A model generated the notes under the pieces. It made no database searches. It saw only the letters and a list, made by a program, of their open reading frames with translations, and had not been told where the DNA came from. Source: Hymenobacter sp. YC55 (GTDB lineage Bacteria; Bacteroidota; Bacteroidia; Cytophagales; Hymenobacteraceae). Taken from it: a stretch of DNA of 64,000 nucleotides. The DNA lies in the NCBI RefSeq assembly GCF_029433095.1, contig NZ_JARNTX010000001.1, forward strand, positions 496,001 through 560,000, written 5' to 3'. The position numbers were made by a program, and so were the translations under genes. Below are positions 63,134 through 64,000 of the stretch, in pieces (the first letter of the stretch is position 1; each line of letters opens with the position of its first letter).

Positions 63134-64000
63134 ATGCGCATTCTCTTCATCGTTCCGTACCCACCCGGCAAAGCTCCCTCACAACGGTTTCGGTTCGAAC
63201 AATACCTGGATATTCTTACACAAGCGGGACACTCTTATCGCTTAGCGCCTTTCCTCTCTGATTCTACTTGGGCGATACTTTATAAGCCCCAACATACCTT
63301 AGCAAAGGTGTTGGGTATTTTGATGGGTTTTGTGCGGCGAGCGGGCCTGCTCTTTACAGTGCCTGCCTATGATTATGTCTTTATTCATCGAGAGGCTGCG
63401 CCTATTGGGCCACCAGTAATAGAATGGATCATCGCGAAGGTGTTACGAAAAAAGATCGTTTATGATTTTGATGATGCTATCTGGATGAAGGATCCTGCTG
63501 GTGAACAAACTTTCATCAGCCGGTTGAAGTGGCAGCAGAAGGTGGGGAAAATCTGCCGATGGGCCTATAAAGTGAGTTGTGGGAACGCATACCTGCGTGA
63601 TTACGCTCAGCAGTTCAATGCTCACTGTATTATCAACCCCACTACGCTCGATACCGAGCATCTACACAACCGCATCCGAGACCAATATAACTCAACTCGT
63701 TCTGTTATAGGTTGGACAGGTACACATACTACCTTGCGTCACTTAGATTTAGTGTGGCCAGTACTAGAGCGTTTAGAGCAAGAAGGATACGACTTTGAGT
63801 TTCGCGTTATCTCCAACCAGCCGCCTGATTATGTAGGTTTGCGAGCATTAGCTTTTATCCCTTGGCGTAAGGACACCGAAATCGAGGACTTAAGTCAGTT
63901 CCACGTAGGGTTGATGCCGTTAGTAGATGATCCTTGGGCTCGTGGTAAATGTGCTTTCAAGGCTTTGCAATACATGTCGTTGGGAATGCCTGCGCTTGTC
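63134..64000 (+). CDS. GT4-like glycosyltransferase, N-terminal part, cut by window edge
   Basis: The 289 visible codons begin at the ATG at 63134 (MRILFIVPYPPGKAPSQRFR). The N-terminal GT-B domain has DYVFIHREAAPIGPP and KKIVYDFDDAIWM near residue 110, a feature of GT4-like enzymes. The donor domain begins near 180 with VIGWTGTHTTLRHL. The visible end reads KCAFKALQYMSLGMPALV, the region where the EX7E-type motif sits. No stop codon is reached. It lies 27 bp after wecE in the same operon. Confidence 0.82.
   Translation, partial: MRILFIVPYPPGKAPSQRFRFEQYLDILTQAGHSYRLAPFLSDSTWAILYKPQHTLAKVLGILMGFVRRAGLLFTVPAYDYVFIHREAAPIGPPVIEWIIAKVLRKKIVYDFDDAIWMKDPAGEQTFISRLKWQQKVGKICRWAYKVSCGNAYLRDYAQQFNAHCIINPTTLDTEHLHNRIRDQYNSTRSVIGWTGTHTTLRHLDLVWPVLERLEQEGYDFEFRVISNQPPDYVGLRALAFIPWRKDTEIEDLSQFHVGLMPLVDDPWARGKCAFKALQYMSLGMPALV

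Overview
The window comes from a Bacteroidetes genome, most likely a Hymenobacter-like member of the Cytophagales. This is inferred from three things: Oar-type TonB-dependent receptors, repeated TAnnTTTG promoter elements (the Bacteroidetes -7 box) in front of genes with no clear Shine-Dalgarno sequence, and the families found in the glycan locus. Most of the first 40 kb is moderately GC-rich; part of the glycan locus is strikingly AT-rich.

Region 1 (1-8404, minus strand) is a phenylacetate catabolic unit: a TetR-type regulator, then paaE, paaA, paaB, paaC, paaD, paaG, paaH and the N-terminal part of paaZ, which runs off the left edge. It covers the multicomponent epoxidase of phenylacetyl-CoA (PaaABCDE), ring isomerisation (PaaG), ring hydrolysis and aldehyde oxidation (PaaZ) and one beta-oxidation step (PaaH). 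No CoA ligase (PaaK), thioesterase or thiolase is present. Two palindromes with the same CTAA-N6-TTAG core lie at the tetR and paaA promoters and are probably the operators. Three intergenic gaps of this unit carry copies of one inverted-repeat element.

Region 2 (8431-27600) holds housekeeping and envelope genes: a GlcD-like FAD oxidase, an NlpC/P60 lipoprotein, three tandem paralogous Oar-like TonB-dependent receptors with a DUF4397 lipoprotein between the second and third, tRNA-Ala(GGC), cysK and cysE, a small cupin, a lipoprotein joining HEAT repeats to a cyclophilin, and a bacterial acyl-CoA-binding protein.

Region 3 (27724-64000, almost all plus strand) is a large surface-glycan locus that continues past the right edge. 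It encodes routes to four kinds of activated sugar: UDP-glucuronate/UDP-xylose (Ugd, UXS-like decarboxylase), a dTDP-3-amino-3,6-dideoxyhexose (FdtA-like isomerase, FdtB-like transaminase, GNAT acyltransferase), GDP-L-fucose (Gmd, Fcl) and dTDP-4-amino-4,6-dideoxygalactose (WecE, NeuD/PglD-like acyltransferase). It also has a Wzm/Wzt ABC exporter and a separate Wzx-like flippase. About sixteen glycosyltransferases are present, including two tandem GT10 fucosyltransferases, two inverted GT23-like putative fucosyltransferases, a STELLO-like protein and a DUF5672 protein. No initiating phosphoglycosyltransferase, Wzy polymerase or ligase was recognised.

The most notable architecture is an AT-rich island of about 12 kb (roughly 40.9-53.3 kb). 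It begins inside wzt, near the junction of its ATPase and C-terminal domains, and ends just before gmd, so it separates gmd from fcl. This looks like a swapped serotype cassette that specifies a fucose-rich glycan.
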